Part shown: positions 46,046 through 58,454 of the stretch, piece after piece | Layout of the letters: the number at the start of each line of letters is the position of its first letter | How positions within the stretch are numbered: the stretch's first letter is position 1 | From: Magnetofaba australis IT-1 | GTDB taxonomy: Bacteria > Pseudomonadota > Magnetococcia > Magnetococcales > Magnetococcaceae | Assembly: GCF_002109495.1 (NCBI RefSeq) | Contig: NZ_LVJN01000020.1 | Location: forward strand, 1,162,300-1,226,299 | Direction of reading: 5' to 3' | Length of the DNA: 64,000 nucleotides | The notes under the pieces: model-generated | Database searches by the model: none | What the model saw: only the letters and a program-made list of their open reading frames with translations | What the model was told of the DNA's origin: nothing | Made by a program: the position numbers and the translations under genes

Positions 46046-47128
46046 ATGGCGCGTGTGTTTAATTTCAGCGCCGGTCCCGCCGCGCTGCCGCTGGCGGTGC
46101 TGGAGCAGGCCCGGGCGGAGATGCTGGAGTACCAGGATAGCGGCATGTCGGTGATGGAGATGACCCATCGCGGCAAGCACTTTTCCGCCATCCACGCCAG
46201 CGCCATGGCGCTGATTCGCGAGTTGATGGGCGTGCCCGACGACTACGCCGTGCTGCTGATGCAGGGCGGTGCCTCCAGCCAGTTCGCCTTCATCCCCATG
46301 AATCTGGTCACCGATCGCAATCAGACCATCGATGTGGTCCACACCGGCATGTGGTCGAAGAAGGCCATCGCCGAAGGGCGTAAATTCGCCAATGTGCAGG
46401 TGATCGCCAGCAGTGAGGAGGCCAACTTCTCCTATATCCCTGCTCAGTCGGAGTGGACGCCCACCCCGGGCGCGGCCTACCGCCACATCACCAGCAACAA
46501 CACCATCTTCGGCGCCGAGTATCATTGGCAGCCAGAGGCGGGAGATGCGCCGCTGGTGGCGGATATGTCCTCCAATATCCTCTCGCGCCCGGTGGACGTT
46601 TCCCGCTATGGTCTGATCTACGCTGGCGCGCAGAAGAATCTCGGCCCCAGCGGCGTCACCCTGGTGGTGGTGCGCAAGGAACTGTTGGGGCGCAATCCCG
46701 ATCTGCCGCAAATGTTCGATTTCAGCGTTCAGGCGGAGAAGGACTCCATGCTCAACACCCCGCCCACCTACGCCATCTACATCCTCAAGTTGGTGCTGGA
46801 GTGGGTCAAGGCGCAGGGCGGCGTGGCGGCGCTGGAGCAGCGCAATATCGCCAAGGCCGACAAGCTCTATGCCGCCATCGACGCCAGCGGGCTGTATAGC
46901 TGCCCCACGCGGGTGGATAGCCGTTCGCGCATGAACATCCCCTTCACCCTGGCCGATGATGCGCTCAACGCGCCGTTCCTGGCCGAGGCGGAGGCCGCCG
47001 GGTTGGTTAATCTCAAAGGCCATCGCTCGGTGGGCGGCATGCGCGCATCCATCTACAACGCCATGGAGATGGCGGGAGTGGACGCCCTGGTTGACTTCAT
47101 GGCGGACTTTGAGAAGCGTCACGGCTAA
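46046..47128 (+). CDS. serC: Phosphoserine aminotransferase
   Basis: PLP enzyme that makes phosphoserine from 3-phosphohydroxypyruvate, and also serves in PLP synthesis. 360 residues with VFNFSAGPAALPLAVLEQA, MQGGASSQFAFIPMNL, DMSSNILSRPVDVSRYG, the Schiff-base Lys in IYAGAQKNLGPSG, and SRMNIPF...VGGMRASIYNAME. GAGGGAG precedes the ATG at 46046. It ends in its own terminator. Repeat copy E occupies the sequence just upstream, so its promoter either lies within the repeat or transcription comes from upstream. Confidence 0.95.
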   Translation: MARVFNFSAGPAALPLAVLEQARAEMLEYQDSGMSVMEMTHRGKHFSAIHASAMALIRELMGVPDDYAVLLMQGGASSQFAFIPMNLVTDRNQTIDVVHTGMWSKKAIAEGRKFANVQVIASSEEANFSYIPAQSEWTPTPGAAYRHITSNNTIFGAEYHWQPEAGDAPLVADMSSNILSRPVDVSRYGLIYAGAQKNLGPSGVTLVVVRKELLGRNPDLPQMFDFSVQAEKDSMLNTPPTYAIYILKLVLEWVKAQGGVAALEQRNIAKADKLYAAIDASGLYSCPTRVDSRSRMNIPFTLADDALNAPFLAEAEAAGLVNLKGHRSVGGMRASIYNAMEMAGVDALVDFMADFEKRHG

Positions 47129-47150
47129 GAAACTGCTGTGTATGATTTGC

Positions 47151-47180
47151 AAAAGGGGTCGCTTTGCGGCCCCTTTTTTG
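47151..47180 (+). terminator. Rho-independent terminator of serC
   Basis: AAAAGGGGTCGC pairs with GCGGCCCCTTTT around TTT and runs into Ts. Confidence 0.9.
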
Positions 47181-47395
47181 TTGCTCATTCAAGTGGATAT
47201 CAATTTATTGAAAAAAATCGTCAGAGCTGCGTAACCCATTCCCCCGGTCAGGGCGACTGACAGGGTAATGCGACGGAACCTGTGGGACGCTTCATGAGGC
47301 GGCCCGCCAGTCATCCGGCGCGGACAAGAGCGCAACGCATGAACGTTGGCCGCCGCGCCACTCAAATTACCTATCCTGAGTTGAGGGGAAAAACG

Positions 47396-47896
47396 ATGAT
47401 GATCGGTTCCAGTACTTCGATGATGAGCATGATGAGCATGAACTCCACCCAGAGCGGCCAAGGCATGCGCGGTCCGGGTGGCGGACAAGGTCCGCAGGGC
47501 GGTCCGCCGCCGCTGCCGGAAGGGATTGAGCCGGGCTCCGCCGAAGCGCGGGAGTATATGTCTCAGAATCTCATTGATGAGAAAGATGTCGACGGCGACG
47601 GTCTGATCTCTCTGGAGGAGAGCGGCCTGGATGAGTCGATGTTCAATGAGATCGACACCGACGGCGATGGTCTGCACTCGCAAGAGGAGATCATGGCGCA
47701 GATGGAGGCTCATGAAGCGGAGATCATGCAACGCTTTGAAGAGGGCGGCATGATGCCCCCGCCGCCCATGCAGGGTGGTCAGGGTTTGAGTCAAAGCCAG
47801 GCCTCCAGCAAGATGGAGATGCTGCTGCAGATGCTGCAAAGCAGCGACTCGGAAGATTCCGAGATCAGCGACCTGTTGAGCAATTTGATCGGCTAA
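47396..47896 (+). CDS. EF-hand calcium-binding protein
   Basis: The 166-residue product has two EF-hand loops, DVDGDGLISLEE and DTDGDGLHSQEE, spaced by one helix-length as in a paired EF-hand. The first 45 residues are rich in Met, Ser and then Gly/Pro/Gln (MSMMSMNSTQSGQG...). The C-terminus is acidic with LLSNLIG at the end. No signal peptide is seen. GAGGGG lies 7-8 bases before the ATG. It is 104 bases before the ECF sigma gene on the same strand, so it may belong to the same stress locus. Confidence 0.82.
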   Translation: MMIGSSTSMMSMMSMNSTQSGQGMRGPGGGQGPQGGPPPLPEGIEPGSAEAREYMSQNLIDEKDVDGDGLISLEESGLDESMFNEIDTDGDGLHSQEEIMAQMEAHEAEIMQRFEEGGMMPPPPMQGGQGLSQSQASSKMEMLLQMLQSSDSEDSEISDLLSNLIG

Positions 47897-48000
47897 TGGC
47901 CATTGTCGGCGGCGACGTTTCCGCCTGGGGCCCGCCGCTGGCGATTGTCAGGCGCGTGGGAGGGCGCTGCATGGCGGCCCTCCCGCGCAGAGGAAAAGGG

Positions 48001-48648
48001 ATGATGCAGGCTCACGCCAAGCTTACGGATGAGGGCGAGGGAAACGAGGACGCAGCATCGGATGCGCGCTTGATTGAACGCGTGCGCGCGGGCGATGTGG
48101 AGGCCTTCTCGGAGCTGGTCAAGCGGCATCAGCGCTCCCTGTTTCGCGTCATTGGCGCGCACGTTCCCCCCGGCGAGGTGGCGGAGCTGGCGCATGAGTG
48201 TTTTATTAATGCATTCCAAAGCTTGGAGAAGCTGCAGCAGCCCGCGGCATTTCGCGGATGGTTGACCTCCATCGCCATGCGGCGCTGTGCGGACCATTGG
48301 CGCAGCGCCTATCGCACTGGAGCGCGACAGTCGACGCTGGATGTGGAGGAGAGCGAGTGGCTCGATGGCGCCTTGATGGAGCGCGCCACCGATAGTTTTC
48401 ATAAAATGGCGGGGGCTCCGGAGACGCGACAGATTTTGCAAAAACTGTTCAGCTTCCTCTCCGCCGAGGACCGACTGGTCCTGGAGCTGTTCTACGCAGC
48501 GGAATACACTGCCGATGAGATCGCCCAGCGGATGGGGTGGTCGACACAAAAGGTCAAGGTGCGCGCCCACCGAGCGCGGCACAAGTTAAGGGATATATTC
48601 GCCAAGGAGATGGACGGATGGGGCGAAACAAGCATGGTGCGCCCGTGA
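48001..48648 (+). CDS. ECF-type RNA polymerase sigma factor
   Basis: A 215-residue sigma-70-family protein. Region 2 reads RLIERVRAGDVEAFSELVKRHQRSLFRVIGAHV...ELAHECFINAFQSLEKL, and region 4 reads LSAEDRLVLELFYAAEYTADEIAQRMGWSTQKVKVRAHRARHKLRDIF. There is no region 1.1 or 3. GAGGA is 7 bases before the ATG. The next gene starts inside its 3' end (31-base overlap) and encodes a small membrane protein; a Spy/CnrX-like periplasmic protein follows. That is the sigma / anti-sigma / sensor order known from CnrYXH-type systems. Confidence 0.92.
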   Translation: MMQAHAKLTDEGEGNEDAASDARLIERVRAGDVEAFSELVKRHQRSLFRVIGAHVPPGEVAELAHECFINAFQSLEKLQQPAAFRGWLTSIAMRRCADHWRSAYRTGARQSTLDVEESEWLDGALMERATDSFHKMAGAPETRQILQKLFSFLSAEDRLVLELFYAAEYTADEIAQRMGWSTQKVKVRAHRARHKLRDIFAKEMDGWGETSMVRP

Positions 48649-49001
48649 CGACGGCGACGCAACAACAACGGGAGCGGGAACGCGCTTTGGCGTTTGCCCG
48701 GCTGGAGACCATGATCGGTCAAGACGTGCGTGCGCGCAGCGCCGAGGCGCCTGAGCCCGATGAGATGTTTGCGCAGGATGTGATGCGCAGTATCCGCACG
48801 TTGCAGGCGATGGGGGCGGAAAAACGACCATCGATTCTGAGCTACTTCATCGAACGGGTGTTTGGGCCCTGTCTGGCCATGAGCGCTGCGGCCACGGCGG
48901 CGTTGGCGCTGTATGTCTCGGTGCGCGAACAGAGCGTCGAGCAGCAGTTGGTCATTACCCTGGCCCAACAGATGACGGGACCGGGTCTCGGTCTGTATTG
49001 A
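48618..49001 (+). CDS. Single-pass membrane protein, probable anti-sigma factor
   Basis: 127 residues: a charged cytoplasmic N-terminus of about 85 residues (RERERALAFARLETMIGQ...DEMFAQDVMRSIRTL), one membrane helix (CLAMSAAATAALALYVSV) and a short outside tail. AAGGAG precedes its ATG, which lies inside the sigma gene, so translation is linked. No ZAS zinc motif (HxxxCxxC) is present, and the sequence matches no family I know. The anti-sigma call rests on location and topology. Confidence 0.68.
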   Translation: MGRNKHGAPVTTATQQQRERERALAFARLETMIGQDVRARSAEAPEPDEMFAQDVMRSIRTLQAMGAEKRPSILSYFIERVFGPCLAMSAAATAALALYVSVREQSVEQQLVITLAQQMTGPGLGLY

Positions 49002-49083
49002 CGGTTCGCTTCCGCCTACGCCGCACTGATTCGGTGGGGCGGGGCGTGGGATTGAGCGCGTGAACAAAGAAGGGAGGCGGACC

Positions 49084-49710
49084 ATGCCGACTAAGGAAGA
49101 GGCGAAAGCGTGGTCAGCAGCAGGATTGCTGTTTTTAGGCGGAGTCGCCGTAGGAGCGTTGGGCATGGAGGCGTGGTTGCCCCATGACGCGCCGCACCGG
49201 GCGTTTCGTCCGCCGCCGCCGCAGAGCGGCAACCATGTGGCGAGTCTGTTTGCCCGCCAGTTGGATCTATCCGGGCAGCAGCAGGATGCGCTGAAACCGG
49301 TGTTTGATGATCTCTACAAGGCGTTTCGCGCCAAGCGCATCGCCTGCGCCAACGAGATGGAAAAGACCATGGAGGAGTACTTCCTGCGCATGGATCCCGT
49401 CCTGAGCGCCGCGCAGAAGGCCAAACGCGACGCGGTGCATGAGCGTATTAAACTGTTCCGCGCCAAAGGATTGCCGCCGCCGCCGCCCCATGAGATGGAG
49501 AACCTGCTCAAACAGGATCTGGAGACGGTGCAAAAGCAGGTGGACTCCGAAAGTGAACGCGCTGAGAAATATGGTCCGCCGCCCGGCATGGGCGGCCCAC
49601 CGCTGGGCCACTTTGGTCCACCGCCGGGAGGGGGAGGATTTCCCCGTGGACCCGGCGGCCCGGGCGGTCCCGGTGGTCCCGGTGGTCCGCCGCCGATGAT
49701 GCCCTATTGA
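49084..49710 (+). CDS. Spy/CnrX-like periplasmic sensor with a Gly-Pro-rich tail
   Basis: The 208-residue protein has an N-terminal membrane anchor (AAGLLFLGGVAVGALGMEAWL), a helical middle part with LDLSGQQQDALKPVFDDLYKAFRAKR and a second DPVLSAAQKAKRDAVHERIKLFR. Both recall the LTxxQ helices of Spy/CpxP/CnrX heavy-metal sensors or chaperones. The tail, from about residue 160, is Gly/Pro rich (runs of GGPGGPGG) and collagen-like. GGGAGG lies 6 bases before the chosen ATG. It probably reports envelope or metal stress to the membrane protein encoded just before it. Confidence 0.78.
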   Translation: MPTKEEAKAWSAAGLLFLGGVAVGALGMEAWLPHDAPHRAFRPPPPQSGNHVASLFARQLDLSGQQQDALKPVFDDLYKAFRAKRIACANEMEKTMEEYFLRMDPVLSAAQKAKRDAVHERIKLFRAKGLPPPPPHEMENLLKQDLETVQKQVDSESERAEKYGPPPGMGGPPLGHFGPPPGGGGFPRGPGGPGGPGGPGGPPPMMPY

Positions 49711-49738
49711 GGGGCTGAGGAATATAGTCAGTCGAATT

Positions 49739-49938
49739 CAAAATTGGACATTGGCGATTTTGAAAATGGAAGATATCGAGGGCTTTGCCCTCGAGCTCCC
49801 AAGATCAAAATCCAAGCCGTGGGCTCCGCCCACACCCGCTGGGGGCGCGGCCCCCAGACCCCGCCGCCGACCTGTCGGCGGCCAATAGTCAGCGCGAGCT
49901 TCACCTACGTCACGCAAACATTGGTCGTTCTGTGCAGT
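49739..49938 (-). repeat. Modular hairpin repeat, copy F (type I)
   Basis: On the minus strand: GACCAATGTTTGCGTGACG, ACTATTGG, stem GCCGCCGAC/GTCGGCGGC, CTGGGGGC-CGC-GCCCCCAG, CGGGT, GTGGGC-GGA-GCCCAC, CGAGGGC-AAA-GCCCTCG, CCAATTTTGAATTCGAC. It lies between convergent genes, with a terminator next to its left end. Confidence 0.9.
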
Positions 49939-49957
49939 TTTAGTTTTGACTCACTAT

Positions 49958-49999
49958 AAAAAAAAGGCGTTGCGCCAAAATTGCGCAACGCCTTTTTTA
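49958..49999. terminator. Bidirectional terminator
   Basis: An A-run and GGCGTTGCGC pair with GCGCAACGCC and a T-run around a 7-nt loop. It serves the rhodanese gene and borders repeat copy F. Confidence 0.9.
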
Positions 50000-50020
50000 T
50001 TGCTGGTTTATCAAGATCCT

Positions 50021-50932
50021 TCAGGGGGTGATCAGCGCCTTGATGGGGCGTTCGGGGTTGCGCGCCCAGTTGGCCATGGAGGCGTCGTACAGTTTGACGT
50101 CGGCAACGCCGAGCAGTTCGCGCATGACAAACCAGTTGAGGGAGGCGCGATGGCCGGTGTGGCAATAGGTGATCTGCGGCTTGCTCAGATCCACCCCTTG
50201 CAGCGCGAACACTGCGCGCAGGGTCTCAGCGCTGCGCAGTTTGCCGCCGCCGTTGACGGTGATCCAGTCATACGGGACGTTGGTGGCGCCGGGGATGGCG
50301 CCGGGGCGCTCTTCCGGGGTGACATAGAGGCCAATGTACTCGGCCACGCTGCGCGCATCATTGACGCCGACATGGTGCTTGGCGGCGTCCAGAATGGTCT
50401 GATCGGTAGCCAGAATGTCGTTGTTCACTTTGGCCACATACTGCGTCGGCTTGGGTTTGGCGGGAACAGCTTGGGTCAGGAGTTTGCGCAGCAGCGGCTG
50501 CGGCAGGCCCGATAACCCTCCATCCAGAATGGACGCCTTGTCGTGGCCGATCAATTTCAGCGTCCAGAAGGCGCGGGTGGCGGAGGCCAAATCACCGGCG
50601 GAGAAGCCGCCGGAGAGCAGCACAATGTGGGTCTCGGCAGTCACCCCCAAAGCACTGAGCATTTTCTCCATCTGCTCGGGCGAGGGGGCCATGCCGCTCA
50701 GATCTTTGCGCTCCATACGCCATTTTTGATAGGGCGCGCTGAACGATCCGGTCACGTGAGCGCGCTGGTACTGTTGCGCAGGGCGCAGATCCAACAGGGC
50801 GACGCCGGCATCGCCCGCGTGTTCGGCAAACCACTGCGCATCCACCACCGAGGATGCGCGCGCAGCGTGGGAAAATCCGATAAGAACAATGGAAATCAAA
50901 ACTGCGACAAATGTTGGAATGTATCGTTGCAT
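50021..50932 (-). CDS. Exported tandem-rhodanese sulfurtransferase
   Basis: The 303-residue protein begins with a signal peptide (IPTFVAVLISIVLIGFSHAARA). Two rhodanese domains follow. The first (about residues 30-150) has LLDLRPAQQYQRAHVTGS but its active-site loop reads LLSGGFSAGD, without Cys. The second (180-295) has the active-site Cys in TYCHTGHRAS, with VPYDW before it. This inactive-plus-active arrangement is usual for thiosulfate and mercaptopyruvate sulfurtransferases. The periplasmic position suits sulfur compound or cyanide handling. It diverges from the HtrA-type protease. Confidence 0.9.
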   Translation of the reverse strand: MQRYIPTFVAVLISIVLIGFSHAARASSVVDAQWFAEHAGDAGVALLDLRPAQQYQRAHVTGSFSAPYQKWRMERKDLSGMAPSPEQMEKMLSALGVTAETHIVLLSGGFSAGDLASATRAFWTLKLIGHDKASILDGGLSGLPQPLLRKLLTQAVPAKPKPTQYVAKVNNDILATDQTILDAAKHHVGVNDARSVAEYIGLYVTPEERPGAIPGATNVPYDWITVNGGGKLRSAETLRAVFALQGVDLSKPQITYCHTGHRASLNWFVMRELLGVADVKLYDASMANWARNPERPIKALITP

Positions 50933-51084
50933 AAGTCCGGTTCCTGCAAAAGTTGGGCGGATATGGGGAGTAATCTATCGAAATGCGTCGGTTATTACCA
51001 GCATGACCGTTGGACTTCATTGCAATATCCGTCATCCTGTGGCGGAGTGAGTTTTCCGCCAGGGCTCTTCGAGGAGGAGGGGAT

Positions 51085-52203
<1,119 letters not shown>

Positions 52204-52240
52204 TTCAGATTCCATCGGGTTGTTTACACAGGAAAATGCT

Positions 52241-52325
52241 TTGGAACTTGGCGCTGGGCGCCGAAGAGATTGAGAGTGGCGTCTTGCCTCCGAGTGAGGG
52301 AAAACGCTAACAGCGTGTTTGCATC
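52241..52325 (+). promoter_or_regulatory. Structured leader upstream of nhaA
   Basis: The hairpin GGCGC-TGG-GCGCC (52250-52262) is followed by GAAGAG, a CCTC/GAGG pair, and AAACGCT/AGCGTGTTT (52302-52320), all 60-140 bases before the start codon. Such clustered structure upstream of an Na+/H+ antiporter may be a regulatory RNA. I could not confirm a match to a known riboswitch. Confidence 0.4.
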
Positions 52326-52382
52326 GTGTGGTCTGTCGGGCGCCTGTGTCGGGTTAATCACACGCCATTTTGGGAAGGGTCT

Positions 52383-53561
52383 ATGAACGCCGCCATCAAG
52401 CATCTGCTGCATAATCCCGCCGCCAGTGGAATCTTTATCTTCCTGGCCGCTGTGGCCGCCATGGGGGTGGAGAACTCCGCCTGGAGCGGCATGTACAACG
52501 ATTTTCTCAACATTCCGGTGGCGGTGCAGTTCGCCGAGTTGAAGATCGCCAAACCCTTGCTGTTGTGGATCAACGACGGCTTGATGGCGGTGTTCTTCCT
52601 GTTGGTGGGGCTGGAACTGAAACGGGAGTTCCTGGAGGGAGAGCTGTCACAACCGGCTAATGTGGTGCTGCCCATCGCCGGGGCCATTGGCGGCATCGCC
52701 ATGCCAGCGGCCATCTATGCAGGCATCAATCACGCCGATGCGGCGGCGCTGCAGGGATGGGCCATCCCCACCGCCACCGACATCGCCTTCGCGCTTGGCA
52801 TTCTGGCGCTGCTGGGATCCCGCGTGCCGCCAGCGCTGAAACTGTTCCTGCTGACTCTGGCCATCATCGATGACCTGGTGGCGATCATTATCATCGCGCT
52901 GTTCTACACCAGCGACCTGTCGGTGGGCTCGTTGCAGGTGGCGGCGGTGGGCATCGGCGTGCTGGTGGCGATGAACCGTCTGGGGGTCAAAGGGGTCTCC
53001 GGGTACGGACTGGTGGGGGTGGTGCTGTGGGTGGCGGTGCTCAAATCCGGCGTCCACGCCACCCTGGCCGGGGTGGTGCTGGCGTTCGCCATCCCCATGC
53101 ACGGCGACGAAGGCGAACCGTCTCCCCTCAAACAGTTGGAGCATGATCTGCACCACGTGGTGGGGCTGGGCATTCTGCCGCTGTTCGCCTTCGCCAACGC
53201 CGGGGTCTCGCTGCAGGGAATGTCAGTGACGGATCTGCTCTCACCGGTGCCGTTTGGCATCGCCATGGGGCTGTTTTTGGGTAAGCAGATTGGCGTGTTC
53301 GGCTTTGTCTGGCTGACGGTGCGCACCGGCCTGGCCAAACTGCCCGAGGAGATGCGCTGGCCGCAGCTCTATGGCCTGTCGCTGTTGTGCGGGGTGGGCT
53401 TCACCATGAGTCTGTTCATCAGTTCGCTGGCGTTTGAGCATGGCGGCGCTGCGGGCGCCCCGGATATCGGCCCGGCGCGTCTGGGCATTCTGGGCGGCTC
53501 GATTCTGTCGGGACTGCTGGGCTTCATTCTGCTGCGTTTGACGCTGCCTAAGCATCGTTAA
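52383..53561 (+). CDS. nhaA: Na+/H+ antiporter NhaA
   Basis: A 392-residue inner-membrane antiporter. It has about 12 membrane segments, the ion-binding Asp pair in LAIIDDLVAIIIIALFY (about residues 162-163), TATDIAFALGIL (the TM4 assembly motif) and ENSAWSG near the start. Both key Asp are present. GGGAAGGG precedes the ATG. It is monocistronic with its own terminator. A need to expel sodium would fit a marine or brackish habitat, and the leader upstream may respond to ions. Confidence 0.95.
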   Translation: MNAAIKHLLHNPAASGIFIFLAAVAAMGVENSAWSGMYNDFLNIPVAVQFAELKIAKPLLLWINDGLMAVFFLLVGLELKREFLEGELSQPANVVLPIAGAIGGIAMPAAIYAGINHADAAALQGWAIPTATDIAFALGILALLGSRVPPALKLFLLTLAIIDDLVAIIIIALFYTSDLSVGSLQVAAVGIGVLVAMNRLGVKGVSGYGLVGVVLWVAVLKSGVHATLAGVVLAFAIPMHGDEGEPSPLKQLEHDLHHVVGLGILPLFAFANAGVSLQGMSVTDLLSPVPFGIAMGLFLGKQIGVFGFVWLTVRTGLAKLPEEMRWPQLYGLSLLCGVGFTMSLFISSLAFEHGGAAGAPDIGPARLGILGGSILSGLLGFILLRLTLPKHR

Positions 53562-53582
53562 CAGACTGTGAATCAAAACAGG

Positions 53583-53618
53583 AAAAAGGGGCGGAATCTC
53601 TTCCGCCCCTTTTTTATT
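53583..53618. terminator. Bidirectional terminator between nhaA and trpB2
   Basis: A 14-bp stem (AAAAAGGGGCGGAA/TTCCGCCCCTTTTT) encloses TCTC. The genes converge here, and both strands have T-rich tails. Confidence 0.93.
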
Positions 53619-53640
53619 GCGCGTCTGGTTGATGGCGGGG

Positions 53641-54993
53641 TTATCCCACTTTCGGCAGGTGGCTCAAGGCGTCCTTGATGGCCTGCTCGGGGTAGGCGTA
53701 GTTCTCCAACTCACCGGCAAAGAATTTGTCGTAGCTGGCCATGTCGAAGTGGCCGTGGCCGGAGAGGTTGAACAGGATTGTTTTGGCCTCGCCGCTCTCT
53801 TTACAGGCGTTGGCTTCAATGATGGCCCGCGCCACCGCATGGCACGACTCCGGCGCCGGAATGATCCCCTCGGCGCGGGCGAACTGCACCCCGGCCTCAA
53901 AGGTGGCGAGCTGCGGGATGCCGTGGGCCTCAACGATGCCCTCCTTGACCAGTTGCGACAGCAGCGGCGAGTCGCCGTGATAGCGCAGACCGCCTGCATG
54001 GATGCTGGGGGGCATGAAGTCGTGGCCCAGGGTGTACATCAGCATCAGCGGCGTCATTCCCACCGAGTCGCCGAAGTCGTAGGCGTAGTGACCGCGGGTG
54101 AGGGTGGGGCAGGAGTCGGGCTCCACCGCCACCAGCCGCACCTCCTTGCCCGCCGCCTTGTCGGCCAGGAACGGAAAGGCGACGCCTGCGAAGTTGCTGC
54201 CGCCGCCGCAGCAGCCGATGACGATATCCGGATATTCGTCGACCTTGGCCAACTGCTTCTTGGCCTCCTGGCCGATGATGGTTTGGTGCAGGCAGACGTG
54301 GTTGAGCACCGAACCCAGGGAGTAGCAGGTGTCCGGGTTGCTGGCGGCCACCTCCACCGCTTCGGAGATGGCCAGACCTAGCGATCCCGGATTGTTGGGG
54401 TCGGCGGCCAGCGCCGCCTTTCCGGCCTGGGTGTGGTCTGTGGGGCTGGCGTAGACCTTGGCCCCCCAGGTCTCCATCATGGAGCGGCGGAATGGTTTCT
54501 GCTGATAGCTGACCTTGACCATGTAGACGGTCACGTCCAGGCCGTACATCTGCCCGGCCAGGGAGATGGAGGAGCCCCACTGCCCGGCGCCGGTCTCGGT
54601 GGTGAGCTTCTTCACCCCCGCCATCTTATTATAATAGGCCTGCGGCACGGCGGAGTTGGGTTTGTGCGAACCGGCCGGACTCACGCCCTCATATTTATAA
54701 AAAATCTTCGCCGGGGTGCCGAGCGCCTTCTCCAGTCGGTGCGCGCGAAACATCGGCGACGGACGCCACATGGTCAGCACCTGGCGCACCTCATCGGGAA
54801 TCTCGATCCAGCGCTCCTGGGCCATCTCCTGTTGGATGATCGGCTCGCAGAAGATGGCGCTCATGGCGTCCGGGGTCACCGGATTGCCATCGGGTCCTAA
54901 GGGCGGCGCCGGCGGATTGGGCATGTCGGCGGCGACATTATACCAATGGGTGGGCATCTCCGACTCTTCCAACAAAATTTTCGTCTGTTGCAT
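53641..54993 (-). CDS. trpB2: TrpB2-type tryptophan synthase beta chain
   Basis: A 450-residue PLP enzyme. The Schiff-base Lys lies in [31 protein letters not shown] follows, and the phosphate-binding loop [15 protein letters not shown] is intact. Length and the long N-terminal extension ([28 protein letters not shown]) put it in the TrpB2 group, which joins serine or O-phosphoserine and indole and often occurs without a partner trpA. No trpA is adjacent. GAGG lies 7 bases before the ATG at 54993. It could be a second, stand-alone enzyme beside a trpAB operon elsewhere. Confidence 0.9.
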   Translation of the reverse strand: MQQTKILLEESEMPTHWYNVAADMPNPPAPPLGPDGNPVTPDAMSAIFCEPIIQQEMAQERWIEIPDEVRQVLTMWRPSPMFRAHRLEKALGTPAKIFYKYEGVSPAGSHKPNSAVPQAYYNKMAGVKKLTTETGAGQWGSSISLAGQMYGLDVTVYMVKVSYQQKPFRRSMMETWGAKVYASPTDHTQAGKAALAADPNNPGSLGLAISEAVEVAASNPDTCYSLGSVLNHVCLHQTIIGQEAKKQLAKVDEYPDIVIGCCGGGSNFAGVAFPFLADKAAGKEVRLVAVEPDSCPTLTRGHYAYDFGDSVGMTPLMLMYTLGHDFMPPSIHAGGLRYHGDSPLLSQLVKEGIVEAHGIPQLATFEAGVQFARAEGIIPAPESCHAVARAIIEANACKESGEAKTILFNLSGHGHFDMASYDKFFAGELENYAYPEQAIKDALSHLPKVG

Positions 54994-55640
54994 GGTTGCC
55001 TCATAGGTGATTGTCAATAATTGCGCACAAGTTCAATCGCTTGCCTGTGCAGGCAAGCGGCAAAATGGGGCGTGCGCGTGTTTCAATTTATAACCACAGT
55101 AGACGATTTCATGCGGAAAATGAATGGCCAACGCAACCTCCGTAAAATAGAGGAGGTTGTTCCATTTGTGGCGGCTCGGATTGCCTCGTGCGCCAGAGTG
55201 GTGGGAAGAAAACGCCTTGACCTGCGCTATGCCAAGCGCCACTCTCATCGTTTAAGGAAACGTTGATAAAGGCGCCCCCTAATAAGCAAATGCTGATGAA
55301 GGGAGCAAATTTTCGCGTGCTGGATAGCGTGCTTAAGTTGACTGTGCGCAAAGAACAGAAAACTCATGTAGATGTGATCCAAAGCACAAATTAGAGGTTA
55401 CATATTGAGAATTTTTGTGCTATCCAAGGTAGGCTTATGAATCAGTGATGGCAATACTGCCCGTGCGGGATGACAATGACGCCCGGGATGCAGTCTATTG
55501 CGCGCCTGCTCAGTTTCAGGCGCGTTGTGACGACGAGGCCCTATCCGCCTCCGTCGTCACAAGATGGAAAGGTATTGATAGCAAAGAGTCATTTGTTCCC
55601 TCTTTCAGACCCACTGACACCCAGCAGGAAAGAGCACGCG
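54994..55640. other. Intergenic region between trpB2 and ppdK
   Basis: 650 bases without a supported gene, less GC-rich than its surroundings. It contains CGCTTGCCT-GTGC-AGGCAAGCG (55038-55059, perfect 9-bp arms) about 45 bases upstream of trpB2, a candidate operator, and AACCTCC/GGAGGTT arms around 55135-55160. An open frame at 55021-55266 has no ribosome-binding site or familiar motif. The ppdK promoter should lie within 55270-55600; no clear boxes are seen. Confidence 0.5.
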
Positions 55641-58304
<2,664 letters not shown>

Positions 58305-58317
58305 TTTCCTGCCTGTG

Positions 58318-58404
58318 GCAGGGGGCGCCCGCACAGGAGGCGCCCCCTGCACATAGGGTTGGAACGCATAAAAAAAGAGAGTCCAATTTGGACTCTCTTT
58401 TTTT
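58318..58404 (+). terminator. Double terminator of ppdK
   Basis: A GC-rich hairpin with arms GCAGGGGGCGCC and GGCGCCCCCTGC (58318-58351), then a second at 58370-58404 where AAAAAAAGAGAGTCC pairs with GGACTCTCTTTTTTT around AATTT. Confidence 0.9.
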
Positions 58405-58454
58405 ATGTGCGGACGCAGTGAGCAAGCGATATATGGTCATGCTCAAGCAAAAAA

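Noticed and set aside
55021-55266. 81-codon open frame in the trpB2-ppdK gap
   Set aside because: No ribosome-binding site, no recognisable motif, Arg-rich composition; more likely non-coding.
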